Counted from the first letter of the stretch, positions 17,021 through 27,042 are shown. The stretch is 64,000 nt of DNA from Dehalococcoidia bacterium (GCA_022827095.1 JAJDTP010000035.1:1-64000); one strand, 5' to 3'. The notes: generated from the sequence alone by a model not told the origin. Numbers and translations: made by a program.

Positions 17021-18571
17021 TCAGGAGCGCGCGTTGTACGCGGTGAAGGGCGTTTGATCCTGCGGAACCGAGCCGCTGTAGAACCGTCGCAGGTGCGGCT
17101 CCACCAGCGATGCCAGTTCGCGCCGTTCCTCCTCCTGCGCGGTCAGTGGCCGATCCAGGGCCGATTTCAGCTCCCGGAACAGTTCATCTTTGTCCACTCG
17201 GGTCAGTTGACCGTCCCGGAGCACCACCTCACCGTCCACCAGCACCGTGTCGACGTCGATTCCCCGTGCCCGGTGTACCAGTGCGTCCACCACGGACACC
17301 CGTGGGTCCAGGAAGGGCTCCTCGATGTTCCGCATGTCCACCAGCGTCATGTCCGCCCGCTTGCTCGGTTCCAGCGTGCCGATCCGGTCGCCGAACCAGC
17401 TGGCGTAGGCCCCGTTGGCCGTCGCCATCTCCAGGACCTGATGGGAAGTGGGCGGCTCCAGGTCGATCCCCGGCGCCCGGTGGATCTTGAGCACCAGTCG
17501 CATCTCCTGGAACAAATCCTTGTCGTCGTTCAGGCCCGCCTCGTCGCTGCCGATGGCCACCTTGATCCCGGCCTCCAGTATCCGGCCCATGGGCGCGATC
17601 CCGCTCTGCAGCCGCAGGTTGGAGCTGGCGTTGTGGCAGATATTGGTGCCGGTAGCCGCCATTATGCTGAGGTCTTCCTCGGTGGCCCAGACGCTGTGCC
17701 CGCAGACCACTTCCGGTCCCAGGAACCCTATTTCGTGGAGGTGCTGCAGCGGCGTCTTGCCGTAGGCAGTGTGGCCGTACAGCTTCTGGTACACGGTTTC
17801 CTGAAGGTGGATGTGGATGCCGGTGCTATGGCGGCCCGCCAGTTCCTTGATGCTCGTGAGCAACTCGTCGGAACAGCGGTGCACGTTGCTGGGAGCCATG
17901 GTGACCCGCACCCGTTCGTACTGGCCGTTACCGTACTTCTGGCTGATCTCTTCAAGCACGGGCATGATTTCGTCAACCGGCCGGTAACCGGGCTCCATGA
18001 AGGAGCGGTAACGCCCCGCCAGGTCCGCCGGCATTCGGGCGGCGAAATCGGCCTCGCCGCCGCCCGGGCCGGCAACCATCGAGTTCTGGTCCACCACAGA
18101 GGGCGCGTAGGAGACCCGCATCCCGGAGGCCTGGTACGCGCCGACGACCTTGTCGGCGATCTCCATGCTCACCGGCCCGGAGCCCCTGGGCGTTGAGTGG
18201 ATGGCCTGCACCGCCGTGGTTCCCGTTTCGATCATCTGGACGGCACCGTAGAGTTGATCCAGGTAGGGGTCGATGGTCCGCACGCCGATGCGGTGCAGGC
18301 TCCACATTTCCAGCGGCAGGTCCGGCGCGCCCATCTGGAAGGGCGTCAACCCAACGTGGAAGTGGTCGTTGACCAGCCCGGGCATGACGATGTGGTTGCC
18401 GGAACCGATCACCTCGGCGTCAGGGTGCTGGGCGCGCAACTCCCGGTAGTCGCCCACCGCCTCGATCACCCCGTCCCGCTGGACCACCGCCCCATCGGAC
18501 ACGACATCCGCCGACTCTCGCCCGGTGACCTTGCAAACGACGTGTTTACCGCGGATCAGCGAAAGTGCCAT
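17021..18571 (-). CDS. Amidohydrolase (cytosine deaminase/chlorohydrolase-like)
   Basis: A 516-residue metal-dependent hydrolase of the amidohydrolase superfamily. It has the two-part beta-sandwich flank (LIRGKHVVCKV...; VDTVLVDGEVVLRDG) around a TIM barrel. Metal ligands appear as HFH in GLVNDHFHVG, His in GIHIHLQET, His in VVCGHSVW and Asp in AIGSDEAGLNDD. These patterns match the TrzN/AtzA/guanine-deaminase group, which removes amino or chloro groups from rings. The actual substrate is unknown. The ATG at 18571 is preceded by GGGGGAGG on the coding strand. It stands alone, between a MITE copy and another palindromic repeat. Confidence 0.88.
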   Translation of the reverse strand: MALSLIRGKHVVCKVTGRESADVVSDGAVVQRDGVIEAVGDYRELRAQHPDAEVIGSGNHIVMPGLVNDHFHVGLTPFQMGAPDLPLEMWSLHRIGVRTIDPYLDQLYGAVQMIETGTTAVQAIHSTPRGSGPVSMEIADKVVGAYQASGMRVSYAPSVVDQNSMVAGPGGGEADFAARMPADLAGRYRSFMEPGYRPVDEIMPVLEEISQKYGNGQYERVRVTMAPSNVHRCSDELLTSIKELAGRHSTGIHIHLQETVYQKLYGHTAYGKTPLQHLHEIGFLGPEVVCGHSVWATEEDLSIMAATGTNICHNASSNLRLQSGIAPMGRILEAGIKVAIGSDEAGLNDDKDLFQEMRLVLKIHRAPGIDLEPPTSHQVLEMATANGAYASWFGDRIGTLEPSKRADMTLVDMRNIEEPFLDPRVSVVDALVHRARGIDVDTVLVDGEVVLRDGQLTRVDKDELFRELKSALDRPLTAQEEERRELASLVEPHLRRFYSGSVPQDQTPFTAYNARS

Positions 18572-18679
18572 GACCGCCTCCCCCTAGCGACTGCCTAGCG
18601 TCATTTCGGCCGAATTCGGAGTGTCCCTGCTCGCATTTTACATACTCTTGCCCACGAATGGACGACAATGTAGGTAAGT

Positions 18680-18843
18680 GTGAAAATGCGATTACGAACG
18701 CAGCGCGGCAATCTTGCTGCCCCCTGCGATTGTCATTGCGAGCGCAGCGTGGCAATCTCGCCAGCGAAGCAAAGACGTTTGCGCATAGTCCTCAATACCA
18801 GAGCGAGATTGCCACGAACACCCGGCGGCGTTCTCGCAATAAC
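18680..18843. repeat. Composite palindromic repeat related to family A
   Basis: Contains a half unit (GATTACGAACGCAGCGCGGCAATCTTG), a full left arm (GTCATTGCGAGCGCAGCGTGGCAATCTCG) and a right arm (GAGCGAGATTGCCACGAACACC...TCTCGCAATAACC). It lacks the outer CTCACGCGTACCCAG ends. It lies upstream of the alpha/beta hydrolase gene, and the ORF track runs through it. Confidence 0.65.
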
Positions 18844-18867
18844 CGGCTCACCACGGACGGAGGAAGA

Positions 18868-19680
18868 ATGCCGATCCTCGACTTGAATGGCGATGAGTTT
18901 CACTATCATCTGGACGACTTTTCAGACCCCTGGCTTCACCACGCTCCCGTAATGCTCCACCATGCCGCCGGCGGGAACCTGCATCGCTGGCGGCCGTGGG
19001 TTCCAACGCTGGCCCGGGACCGCGCGGTGGTTCGGTTCGACATGCGAGGCCACGCCGGAACACGAAAGAGCCTCGCCGAACCGTTCGAGTTGGAGGATTT
19101 GGCATCCGACATAGCCAGGGTTCTGGATGCGTTGGAGATCGAGAAGACCCACCTGGTCGGCGCGTCCGCCGGTGGCATCGTGAGCCTCCGCTTTGCCCAC
19201 GATTTTCCCGACCGCCTGCTGAGCCTGACGCTGGTGGCATCCACGCCCAAGCTGGCCCAGATGGGCGCGAACATGGACGCAGCCCCGTGGCGCGGCATCC
19301 TGGAAGAGCAGGGCACCCGCGCCTGGCTCCTGGCCGACACCGACCGGCGCTTCGGACCGGACACTCCCGACGAGGTCGTCCAGTGGTACGCCGACGAGGG
19401 CGCCAGGACCGCCGCGTCGGAGGTGCTTGCCCTTCAGGGTTGCCTGCTGGCGGCAGACCTCACGCCGCTGCTGCCCGATATCACCGCCCCCACTCTGATC
19501 CTCGCCGCCTCCCGTGACGACATCACGCCCGTAGAAATCCAGCGCCTGATGGTTGAGCAGATGCCCAACGCCAGTCTCGAGCTCTACGACGGCGTGGGCC
19601 ACAACATGAAAGTCGAGATACCCGACGCGCTGGCCCGCCGGGCGCTCGAGTTTGTGCGCAGCATCGAGGGCGATGGGTAG
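18868..19680 (+). CDS. Alpha/beta-fold hydrolase
   Basis: A 270-residue single-domain hydrolase. The catalytic triad is readable: Ser in HLVGASAGGIVSLRFA, Asp in LILAASRDDITP and His in YDGVGHNMKVE. The oxyanion side is MLHHAAGGNLHRW. Such proteins (3-oxoadipate enol-lactonase or haloperoxidase-like group) hydrolyse esters or lactones in the cytoplasm; the substrate is unknown. The ORF starts 70 codons earlier inside a palindromic repeat. ATG 18868 is chosen because GGAGGAAG lies just upstream and MPILDLNG is a normal first strand. Confidence 0.88.
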   Translation: MPILDLNGDEFHYHLDDFSDPWLHHAPVMLHHAAGGNLHRWRPWVPTLARDRAVVRFDMRGHAGTRKSLAEPFELEDLASDIARVLDALEIEKTHLVGASAGGIVSLRFAHDFPDRLLSLTLVASTPKLAQMGANMDAAPWRGILEEQGTRAWLLADTDRRFGPDTPDEVVQWYADEGARTAASEVLALQGCLLAADLTPLLPDITAPTLILAASRDDITPVEIQRLMVEQMPNASLELYDGVGHNMKVEIPDALARRALEFVRSIEGDG

Positions 19681-19718
19681 GTTGGGCGCGTGGTGCCGGG
19701 GCGGCGCCCCCTGTTTCG

Positions 19719-20924
19719 TCAGGGAATCGCGCCTTCCCGCCGGAACACCTCCGCCAACTTCTCCACGCCCTCCCAGATCTCCGCCTCGGAGGGTAGGGCG
19801 AAACATAGCCGGATGTACCTGGCTGCGGCATCCGGGTCGGCGGACCAGTCCGGCCCTGGGTTGAACGCGATGCCTTCCCGTAGCGCGGGGCCTTCCAGGG
19901 CGCGGGAATCCACCCCGTACGGCAGTTTGACCCACAGATACATCCCGCCTCGGGGAATTTCGAACTCGATGCTGGGACCGAACGACTCCCGCAGGGCGCT
20001 GCTCAACGTGTCGCACTTGCGCTGCAATGCCGATCGCATCTCCAGGATGTGGTCCTCGTAGTGGTTGGTGAAGTAGTCGCCCACGATCATCTGGTCCATG
20101 ACGCCGGTCCCAGCGTCGTTCTTGCGGGACAGCAACCGGCTCATCACGTCCCACGATGCGACGACGTAGCCCAGCCGCGTGCCGGGCCCCAGGGTCTTCG
20201 AGAAGGAGCCGATGTGCAGCACCCGGTTAGTGTCGTCCAGCGAGCGGATCGCGTTCTCGTACTCGCCCTCGAAGATGAGATCGGCGTAGCACTCGTCCTC
20301 AAAGATGGGCACGCCGTATTCCGCGCTCAACTCCAGCATTCGGTAACGCCGTTCCATCGTCAACACGGTGCCGGTGGGGTTCTGCAGGGTCGGGATCGTG
20401 TAGATATATTTCGGACGCACGCCCCGGCTCCGCAGGTCTTCCAGCGCCTGCTCCAGGTGGTCCATGCGCATGCCGTCATCGTCCACGTCGATGCCAACGA
20501 TGTTGACCTTGCGCCGCCTCAGGTTGCCCAGGGCACCCGAGAAACTGAACGCCTCGACGATGGCGGTGTCGCCCTCTTCCAGCAGGATCTCGTTGATCAG
20601 CTCAATCCCCTGGCCGGAACCCGACGTGATCAGAACGTCGTCGATCGTTGTGTTGATGCCGCGATGTTCACCCAGCTTTTCCACCAGGAACTCGCGCAAC
20701 GGGAGGATGCCCTGCGGCCCGCCGGAAAAGTTGTACATGGAGATGTTCCGCGGATCACCGCGAAACACTCTCTCCGCCGACTCGATGAACCCTTCCGTGG
20801 GAACCATCTCGGGGTCGCTGTGCCCGCCGATGAAGTTGTACTTGGGGTGACCTCCCCACGGGCCGGCGGGAGGCGGCAGGTTTCGGTTGAATAGCGCCGA
20901 ATAGTCCAAACCTTGCCCTGGCAT
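19719..20924 (-). CDS. Class I/II PLP-dependent aminotransferase
   Basis: A 401-residue fold-type I aminotransferase of the LysN/2-aminoadipate or MocR-catalytic-domain type, without an N-terminal DNA-binding domain. Signatures are YNFSGGPQGILPLREFLVEKLGEHRG, ITSGSGQGIELINEILLEEGD, TIPTLQNPTGTVL, FEDECYADLIFEGE and the Schiff-base Lys in HIGSFSKTLGPGTRLGYV. The C-terminal ARYIRLCFALP contributes the carboxylate Arg. GGGAGGAAC precedes the ATG. It follows the BT-BCCP gene by about 110 bases on the same strand and may be the last gene of that operon, which would fit amino acid breakdown. Confidence 0.88.
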   Translation of the reverse strand: MPGQGLDYSALFNRNLPPPAGPWGGHPKYNFIGGHSDPEMVPTEGFIESAERVFRGDPRNISMYNFSGGPQGILPLREFLVEKLGEHRGINTTIDDVLITSGSGQGIELINEILLEEGDTAIVEAFSFSGALGNLRRRKVNIVGIDVDDDGMRMDHLEQALEDLRSRGVRPKYIYTIPTLQNPTGTVLTMERRYRMLELSAEYGVPIFEDECYADLIFEGEYENAIRSLDDTNRVLHIGSFSKTLGPGTRLGYVVASWDVMSRLLSRKNDAGTGVMDQMIVGDYFTNHYEDHILEMRSALQRKCDTLSSALRESFGPSIEFEIPRGGMYLWVKLPYGVDSRALEGPALREGIAFNPGPDWSADPDAAARYIRLCFALPSEAEIWEGVEKLAEVFRREGAIP

Positions 20925-21037
20925 AAAGATGTTCCTCCCGTTCAGTGGGCGTGTCCTCGCGATGGGATTACCGCAACCGCGAGCATCCTATCACCGTCGC
21001 CCCAGTTGCGTCAGGCATTGCGGACGCCACCTTGCCG

Positions 21038-21583
21038 TCAGACGCCGTCGCTTTCGGGTCCCAGTTCCAGCAGCCGCATTCCCCGGTCCAACTGCTGGCC
21101 CGGCTCCACCGACACCCGACGCACCACGCCAGCCCGGGGAGCCGTGATCACCAGCTCCATCTTCATCGACTCCATCAGCGCGACGGTCTGGTTCCGCTCC
21201 ACCCGGTCTCCCTCGGACACCAGGACCTCCAGCACCGCTCCCGGCATGGGAGCCAGGATGTCCCCGGACGCATCGCCGCCGCCGCCGCCTCTGCGCCGGC
21301 TTTCCTCGCGTTGGAACACGAAAAGGTCGCCATCCAGCCACAGGTGCAGTTCCGCGCCCACCCAGGCCCAGGCGAACGGGAGGTTGCGCCCCGATTGGGT
21401 CCGGCACAGCCCTTCGCCCGTGGGCGCGGGATCGATTTCCAGAGTGATGGATGCTTCAGCACCGGTAGCTTCGTCGCCTTCCAGGCTGAAGGTGAACCGC
21501 CGGTCATCCTCCTCGGTGCGGTACCGGTACGTCGCGCCGGCGGACGGGTACGTTTCGCGCATCTGTCCCTGCCCGATGGTCAC
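21038..21583 (-). CDS. Biotin carboxyl carrier protein with BT-like domain
   Basis: A 181-residue protein. The N-terminal beta-rich half (YRYRTEEDDRRFTFSLEG ... LHLWLDGDLFVFQREE) resembles the BT linker domain of acyl-CoA carboxylase alpha subunits. A Gly-rich linker leads to a biotinyl domain with LAPMPGAVLEVLVSEGD and the biotinylation motif MESMKMELVI (Lys141). It would carry carboxybiotin between the carboxylase and transferase subunits. I start it at GTG 21583, which overlaps the TGA of the biotin carboxylase gene as GTGA and suggests translational coupling. An ATG at 21562 is the alternative. In most relatives it is fused to the carboxylase; here it is separate. Confidence 0.85.
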   Translation of the reverse strand: MTIGQGQMRETYPSAGATYRYRTEEDDRRFTFSLEGDEATGAEASITLEIDPAPTGEGLCRTQSGRNLPFAWAWVGAELHLWLDGDLFVFQREESRRRGGGGGDASGDILAPMPGAVLEVLVSEGDRVERNQTVALMESMKMELVITAPRAGVVRRVSVEPGQQLDRGMRLLELGPESDGV

Positions 21584-23082
21584 GGCAGCCTCCGCTCCCC
21601 GGCCGACTGCCACGGACTGACGTTGGGCCGGCGGTCCGTCGCTGTCACGGACGGCGTCGCCCCTGCGGCCTGCTGCGACGCCCACGCCGCCAGCGCCCTA
21701 GTGGTCATGCGGGTCTCGTCGGTTATGGCCGGTTGGGTTACTGCCGGGTTCCATTCCAGGAAACCGGTGTCGTACTCGCCCCGCTGGAACTGGGCATGGC
21801 CCATCACGGCTCGCAGCAGCGGGATGTTGGTGATCACCCCCAGCGCGAGAAACTCCGAGAGCGCAACCTCCATGCGCCGCAGGCTGAGATCGCGGTTGGG
21901 AGCCCACGCGATCAGCTTGGCCAGCATAGGGTCGTAGTAGATGGTGACTTCCTGCCCCTGCGCTACGCCGCTGTCCAGCCGCAGCCCGGGCCCGCTGGGA
22001 GGACGCCAGCGCAGCAGCGGACCGGTGGATGGCACGAAGTCACGGTAGGGATCCTCCGCGTAGATGCGGCACTCGACGGCGTGGCCGCGCGGTCGCAGGT
22101 CTTCCTGCTGCAAGGTCAAGGGTTCCCCGGAGGCGATCCGCACCTGCCATTCCACCATGTCCAGTCCCAGAACCACCTCGGTGACCGGGTGCTCCACCTG
22201 TAGCCGGGCGTTCATTTCGAGAAAGTAAAACTCGCTACTGCGCGTATCCAGCAGGAACTCCACCGTCCCGGCGTTGACGTATCCGGCCTCGCGGGCTACG
22301 GCCACGGCCGCTTCGCCCATGCGCCGGCGGAGTTCCGGCGTCAGGGCCGGCGAGGGGGTTTCTTCGACGATCTTCTGGTGGCGTCGCTGGATGCTGCACT
22401 CCCGCTCGCCCAGGTGAATCGTGTGGCCGAATCCGTCGGCCAGAACCTGGACTTCCACATGGCGCGGGTTGGCGACGTACCGCTCCAGGAATACGCGGCC
22501 GTCACCGAAGGCGCCCTGGGCCTCCCTGCTCGCCACTCCCATGTCGGAGTCCAATCCCTGCTGAGCGTTGATGACACGCATGCCGCGACCGCCGCCGCCG
22601 GCGGCCGCCTTGACCATCAGCGGGAACCCCCACCGTTCGACGAACTCTGCCGCCGCAGGGTCTCCCGGCAAGCACTCCGGAGAACTGGGAACCACCGGCA
22701 CCCCGGCGGCAGTGGCGATGTCCTTGGAGCGCAGCTTGTCTCCCAGGAGCGCCATGCTGTTCGCGGTCGGGCCGATGAAAGCAAGCCCTGCTTCCGCACT
22801 GGCCCGGGCGAACGTGGGGTTTTCGGACAGAAAGCCATACCCCGGGTGTATCGCGTCGGCCCCGCAGTCATGGGCGGCCTGTACGATCTTGCCGATGTCC
22901 AGGTACGTCTCTTCGGCGGTGCTACCCAATAACGCCACCGACTGTGCTGCCGTCAGCACATGGGGCGCGTCGGCGTCGGGATCCGAATACACGGCCACGG
23001 GAGAAATCCCCATGGCGCGAAGCGTCTGGTTGATCCGTACCGCTATTTCGCCCCGATTGGCGACCAGTACCTTCGAGAACAT
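21580..23082 (-). CDS. Acyl-CoA carboxylase, biotin carboxylase subunit
   Basis: A 500-residue ATP-grasp enzyme that carboxylates biotin with bicarbonate. It shows the N-terminal FSKVLVANRGEIAVRI, VYSDPDADAPHV, AIHPGYGFLSEN, the ATP loop MVKAAAGGGGRGMR, RHVEVQVLADG, GERECSIQRRHQKIVEE and EMNARLQVEHPVTE. Residues after about 450 form a loose tail where fused methylcrotonyl/propionyl-CoA carboxylase alpha chains continue into BT-BCCP. It lies 51 bases after the beta subunit gene and overlaps the BCCP gene. The partner subunit points to methylcrotonyl-CoA as substrate. ATG 23082 is preferred to the TTG two codons upstream; the ribosome site is weak. Confidence 0.9.
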   Translation of the reverse strand: MFSKVLVANRGEIAVRINQTLRAMGISPVAVYSDPDADAPHVLTAAQSVALLGSTAEETYLDIGKIVQAAHDCGADAIHPGYGFLSENPTFARASAEAGLAFIGPTANSMALLGDKLRSKDIATAAGVPVVPSSPECLPGDPAAAEFVERWGFPLMVKAAAGGGGRGMRVINAQQGLDSDMGVASREAQGAFGDGRVFLERYVANPRHVEVQVLADGFGHTIHLGERECSIQRRHQKIVEETPSPALTPELRRRMGEAAVAVAREAGYVNAGTVEFLLDTRSSEFYFLEMNARLQVEHPVTEVVLGLDMVEWQVRIASGEPLTLQQEDLRPRGHAVECRIYAEDPYRDFVPSTGPLLRWRPPSGPGLRLDSGVAQGQEVTIYYDPMLAKLIAWAPNRDLSLRRMEVALSEFLALGVITNIPLLRAVMGHAQFQRGEYDTGFLEWNPAVTQPAITDETRMTTRALAAWASQQAAGATPSVTATDRRPNVSPWQSAGERRLP

Positions 23083-23133
23083 CGTCAAAAATCCGGCGTG
23101 GGTCCCGGCGGGTGATTCACCGGGTGGCCGTGC

Positions 23134-24741
23134 TCACATCCGGAACACGCCGCGTTTCTGCTCCGGGAAGGGCGCGTTGATCGATGCCGCAATGCCCAGC
23201 CCAACCACGTCCCGCGTGTCCACCGGGTCGATGATGCCGTCGTCCCACAGGCGGGCGGTGCTGTAGTAGGGATCCCCCTCCTCCTCGTACTTCTGCAGGA
23301 TGGGACGCTGTAGCTCGTCCCTCTCCTCCTGCTCCAGCGTCCTGCCCTGCCGCTCCAGTTGCTGTAGCCGGATCGTCGCCAGGACCTCGGCCGCCTGCTG
23401 GCCGCCCATCACCGAGATCCGCGCGTTGGGCCACGTCCACAGGAACCGCGGCTGGTACGCCCGCCCGCACATCCCGTAGTTGCCGGCCCCGAAGGAACTG
23501 CCGATGATCACGGTGAACTTGGGCACGGACGCGTTGGACACGGCCATGACCATCTTCGCGCCGTCCTTGGCGATGCCGCCGGCCTCGTACTGGCTACCCA
23601 CCATGAATCCGGTGATGTTCTGGAGGAACAGCAGGGGAATGCCGCGCTGGCTGCACAGCTCGATGAAGTGCGTCCCCTTCAGTGCGCTCTCGGAGAACAG
23701 CACCCCATTGTTGGCAACCACTCCCACCGGATACCCCCAGATGCGCCCAAAGCCGCACACCAGGGTCTGCCCGTACTCGCCCTTGAACTCGTGGAACCGG
23801 CTCCCGTCCACGATCCGGGCGATCACCTCACGCACGTCGTACTGCCGCCGGTTGTCCGGCGACACGATGCCGTACAGCTCGGCGGGGTCGTGGGCCGGCG
23901 GCTCCGGTACTGATACCTCGAAGGGGGGATCTCTCCGGCGCACGAAGTTTTCGATTATGTCCCGGGTGATGGCCAGGGCGTCCTCATCATCGGCCGCCTC
24001 GTGGTCCGCCACGCCGGAAACCCGGGTGTGCACCTGCGTGCCGCCCAGCGTCTCCGGATCCACCTCCTCGCCGGTTGCCGCCCGCACCAGCGGCGGCCCG
24101 CCGAGGAATATGGTGCCCTGCTGCCGCACCATCACCACCTCGTCGCTCATGGCCGGAATGTACGCCCCGCCGGCCGTGCATGAACCCATTACCACCGCGA
24201 CCTGCGGAATGCCTGCGGCGGACATCTGCGCCTGGTTGTAGAAGATTCGCCCGAAGTGGTCACGGTCGGGGAACACCTCGGCCTGCAACGGCAGGAACGC
24301 GCCGCCCGAATCCACCAGATAGATGCACGGCAGGTGGTTTTCCAGCGCGATCTCCTGGGCCCGCAGGTGCTTCTTCACTGTGATGGGGTAGTACGTGCCG
24401 CCCTTGACCGTGGCATCGTTGGCCAGGATCACCACCTCTTTCCCCTGCACCACGCCTACGCCGGTGACGATTCCCGCCGACGCCTCCTCACCGTCGTACA
24501 TGTCCCACGCCGCCAGGGGGCTCAGTTCTAGGAAGGGCGTGTTGGGGTCCACCAGCCCGTCGATCCGCTCCCGCGCCAGCATCTTGCCCCGGCTGCGGTG
24601 CAGGTCCACTGCCCGTTGTCCGCCGCCGGCGCGCACCTGCGACAAGCGCTCTTTCATGTCCCGCACCAGCGATTCCATACGCGCCTGGTTGTCCTGGAAA
24701 TCGCGCTGGTCAGCGCGGATGTTGGAACCGATTACTTCCAT
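23134..24741 (-). CDS. Methylcrotonyl-CoA carboxylase-like carboxyltransferase (beta) subunit
   Basis: A 535-residue crotonase-fold carboxyltransferase with two half-domains. [40 protein letters not shown] followed by [18 protein letters not shown] is the pattern I associate with methylcrotonyl-CoA carboxylase beta rather than propionyl-CoA carboxylase. The C-terminal half has [23 protein letters not shown] and the oxyanion region [40 protein letters not shown]. It transfers carboxyl from biotin to the acyl-CoA, a step in leucine and isovalerate breakdown. It heads the three-gene carboxylase set, 84 bases after the permease gene. Confidence 0.9.
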   Translation of the reverse strand: MEVIGSNIRADQRDFQDNQARMESLVRDMKERLSQVRAGGGQRAVDLHRSRGKMLARERIDGLVDPNTPFLELSPLAAWDMYDGEEASAGIVTGVGVVQGKEVVILANDATVKGGTYYPITVKKHLRAQEIALENHLPCIYLVDSGGAFLPLQAEVFPDRDHFGRIFYNQAQMSAAGIPQVAVVMGSCTAGGAYIPAMSDEVVMVRQQGTIFLGGPPLVRAATGEEVDPETLGGTQVHTRVSGVADHEAADDEDALAITRDIIENFVRRRDPPFEVSVPEPPAHDPAELYGIVSPDNRRQYDVREVIARIVDGSRFHEFKGEYGQTLVCGFGRIWGYPVGVVANNGVLFSESALKGTHFIELCSQRGIPLLFLQNITGFMVGSQYEAGGIAKDGAKMVMAVSNASVPKFTVIIGSSFGAGNYGMCGRAYQPRFLWTWPNARISVMGGQQAAEVLATIRLQQLERQGRTLEQEERDELQRPILQKYEEEGDPYYSTARLWDDGIIDPVDTRDVVGLGIAASINAPFPEQKRGVFRM

Positions 24742-24824
24742 GATGCCTTCTGGAGAATGCTATCGCCTGTTGGATGCCCATTATATTCCCAGCGGACGGC
24801 GCTGTCAGAAAGCGAGACCACTCT

Positions 24825-26609
24825 CTAGATCCCCATGGGCCACACCCACATTATCGCTGGTATGCAAACCGCGACGATCACCACCACCAGCGGGAACCCC
24901 ATTATCAAATAATCTGCAAAGCGGTATCCGCCCGGCCCCATCACGATCGTATTGGACTGGTGACCGATGGGCGACAGGAAGGCCGCCGAGCCGCCAATGG
25001 CCACCGCCATCAGGAACGGGTCCAGCGATGCGCCCATGTTTTGCGCGACCTTGATCCCGATGGGCGCCATCAGGATCACCGCCGCGGCGTTGTTGATCAC
25101 GGCCGACAGCAGCATCGTGGTCACCAGGACGATCCCCAGCATGGCCCACGGAGGCAGGAAGCCTCCCCAGTCCGCAAAGGTAGCCGCGATGCGCGCCGCG
25201 CCTCCCGTGGTTTCCAGGGCCTCGCCCACGGGTATCATCGCCCCCAGCAGGATTATCACCGGCCAGTCTATGGCCTCGTAGGCTTCCTCCAGTGTCACGA
25301 TCCTTGTTACCAGGAGGACCACCACGGCGGCCACGAAAGAAACCTGGACCGACAAAACGCCGAAGGACGTCAGCAGTAGCGCCGTCGCAAACACGGCGAT
25401 GGGAAACAGGAGACGCCGCTGCTGTCCGATGCGCAGTTCCCGTTCGGCCAGGGGAAGCAGACCCAACCGCGGCAGGCCCGTCTGCACGACTTCCGCCGGC
25501 CCTTGCAGCAGCAGCACGTCGCCGACCCTGAAGTTGATATGGCTCAGCCGGCGGATGAAACGCTGCCCGCGCCGGGACACTCCCAACAAGTTCAGCCCGA
25601 ACTCCGAGTGCAGCCGCAGTTCTCGCGCGCTCCGGTCCTGGGCCTGGCTGCCCGGCGTCACGATGGCCTCCACTACCGTCACGTCCGCTGATCCCAGCGT
25701 CTGGCTGATGTCGGATGCCACATCGCCAGATCCCTCCAGTTCAAACCCCGTGGCATCCATGAAAGCGCGGATTTCCTCCGGGTCGCCCTCGATGATCAGC
25801 ACGTCGTTGCCGTCGACAATCTGATAGCTGGAGGGCGCACCGTACACGATGCCCCGGTGCAGGAGCCCGACAATCGCCACGTCTTCATCCGAAGCGTCTT
25901 CGATGTCGTGCAGGCGCATGCCCACGAACCTGGAGTCTTCCGGCACCCGAACCTCGGTCATGTAGCTCTCGATGTCCAGCGTATCTCCCAGAGTGAGCGG
26001 CGTCTGCCGGACCGGGATCAGGCGCTAGCCGATAAGCACAATGAAGACGACGCCGGCCGCGGTAATCGCCAGCCCGACCAGCGTGAAGTCGAACATATTG
26101 AACGCAACGCCGGTCTGTTCGGCGCGGAAGTTGGAGATGATCACGTTCGGCGGCGTGCCGATGAGGGTCATCATCCCGCCCAGCAGCGACGCAAAGGCCA
26201 GGGGCATGAGGTAGCGCGACGGCGGATGCCCGCTCCGGCTGGACACCCGCACAGCTACCGGCAACAACAGGCTCACCGCGCCCACGTTGTTCATGAACGC
26301 CGAGAGAAACGCCGTCAGGCCAGACAGCGCGGCGATGCGCAGGGTCAGGTACTCGGGTATCCGCGCGTACCAACCGGCGATCACGTCCACCACACCGGAG
26401 TTGTAGAGGGCCCGGCTCAGGACCAATACGGCAGCCACTGTGATCACCGCCGGGTGGCCGAACCCCTGATAGGCCTCCGCAGCCGGCACGATACCGGCCA
26501 CTGCCAGCACCAGCAAGGCCAGGACGGCGACGATGTCGTAGCGCCACTTCCCCACCACGAACAGCACCAGTGACAGGGCGAGGACCGCAAATACAATGGC
26601 CTCATTCAT
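24825..26609 (-). pseudogene. SLC13/DASS-type permease with TrkA-C domains, interrupted by in-frame TAG
   Basis: One continuous frame of 595 codons encodes a Na+/anion-symporter-like permease. An N-terminal block of membrane helices (ALSLVLFVVGKWRYDIVAVLALLVL, SAFMNNVGAVSLLLPVAV, GTPPNVIISNF) leads to two TrkA-C/RCK-like domains (TEVRVPEDSRFVGMRLHDIE; TVVEAIVTPGSQAQDRSARELRLHSEFG) and a second helix block (INNAAAVILMAPIG, LSPIGHQSNTIVMGPGGY). Codon 195 is TAG (26025-26027), in VLIG*RLIPVRQ; homologs often have Trp or another residue here. The ORF track therefore shows two pieces, 26025-26639 and 24825-25961, in the same frame. ATG 26609 has GAGGA upstream. It may be a recent pseudogene, a sequence error, or two co-translated halves. 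Confidence 0.8.
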
Positions 26610-26795
26610 ATTGCTGTTTCCTCGGTGCAGCGGCCACACGGTGGCGAGACCGCAAAAATAGGCAAAAAACCGACCATCGGGTCATCCGCCGTCATTGGGC
26701 ACGAACGATGCGGCGGATTATATAGCAATAAACCAAGGCTTCCGTGCGAAAGTGCGCCACGGCGGGAGGAGAGTACGCCGAAGCGAAAGCCGGCG

Positions 26796-26958
26796 CGTAA
26801 CTGTTCAGAATTCAGGAGGTTGCAATTGCGAGCGCAGCGCGGCAATCTCGTCGGTGCAGGGGCGTCCTTCAGGGCAGACGTTGCTGCTATGGCGTTGAGA
26901 TTGCCACGGCGCAAGCGCCTCGCAATGACACTTCCCCCACAAGTCTGAACAGTTACGC
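26796..26958. repeat. Palindromic element, subfamily B, copy 2
   Basis: 163 bp with perfect 14-bp terminal inverted repeats (GCGTAACTGTTCAG / CTGAACAGTTACGC). The core carries GCGAGCGCAGCGCGGCAATCTCGT and GAGATTGCCACGGCGCAAGCGCCTCGCAATGAC. It is related to the copy at 14037-14199 and lies between divergent genes. Confidence 0.75.
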
Positions 26959-26995
26959 CTGCACAAAATCGATGACTGCCGACCGCCGCCGGAGG

Positions 26996-27001
26996 TATAT
27001 T
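26996..27001 (+). promoter_or_regulatory. Possible -10 element (TATATT) for the MDMPI-like gene
   Basis: TATATT about 40 bases before the ATG at 27043, directly after the palindromic element. No matching -35 was identified. Confidence 0.25.
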
Positions 27002-27042
27002 GTTTCGATGCCCGGAGTCTCATTCCACTAACGGAGATCAAG

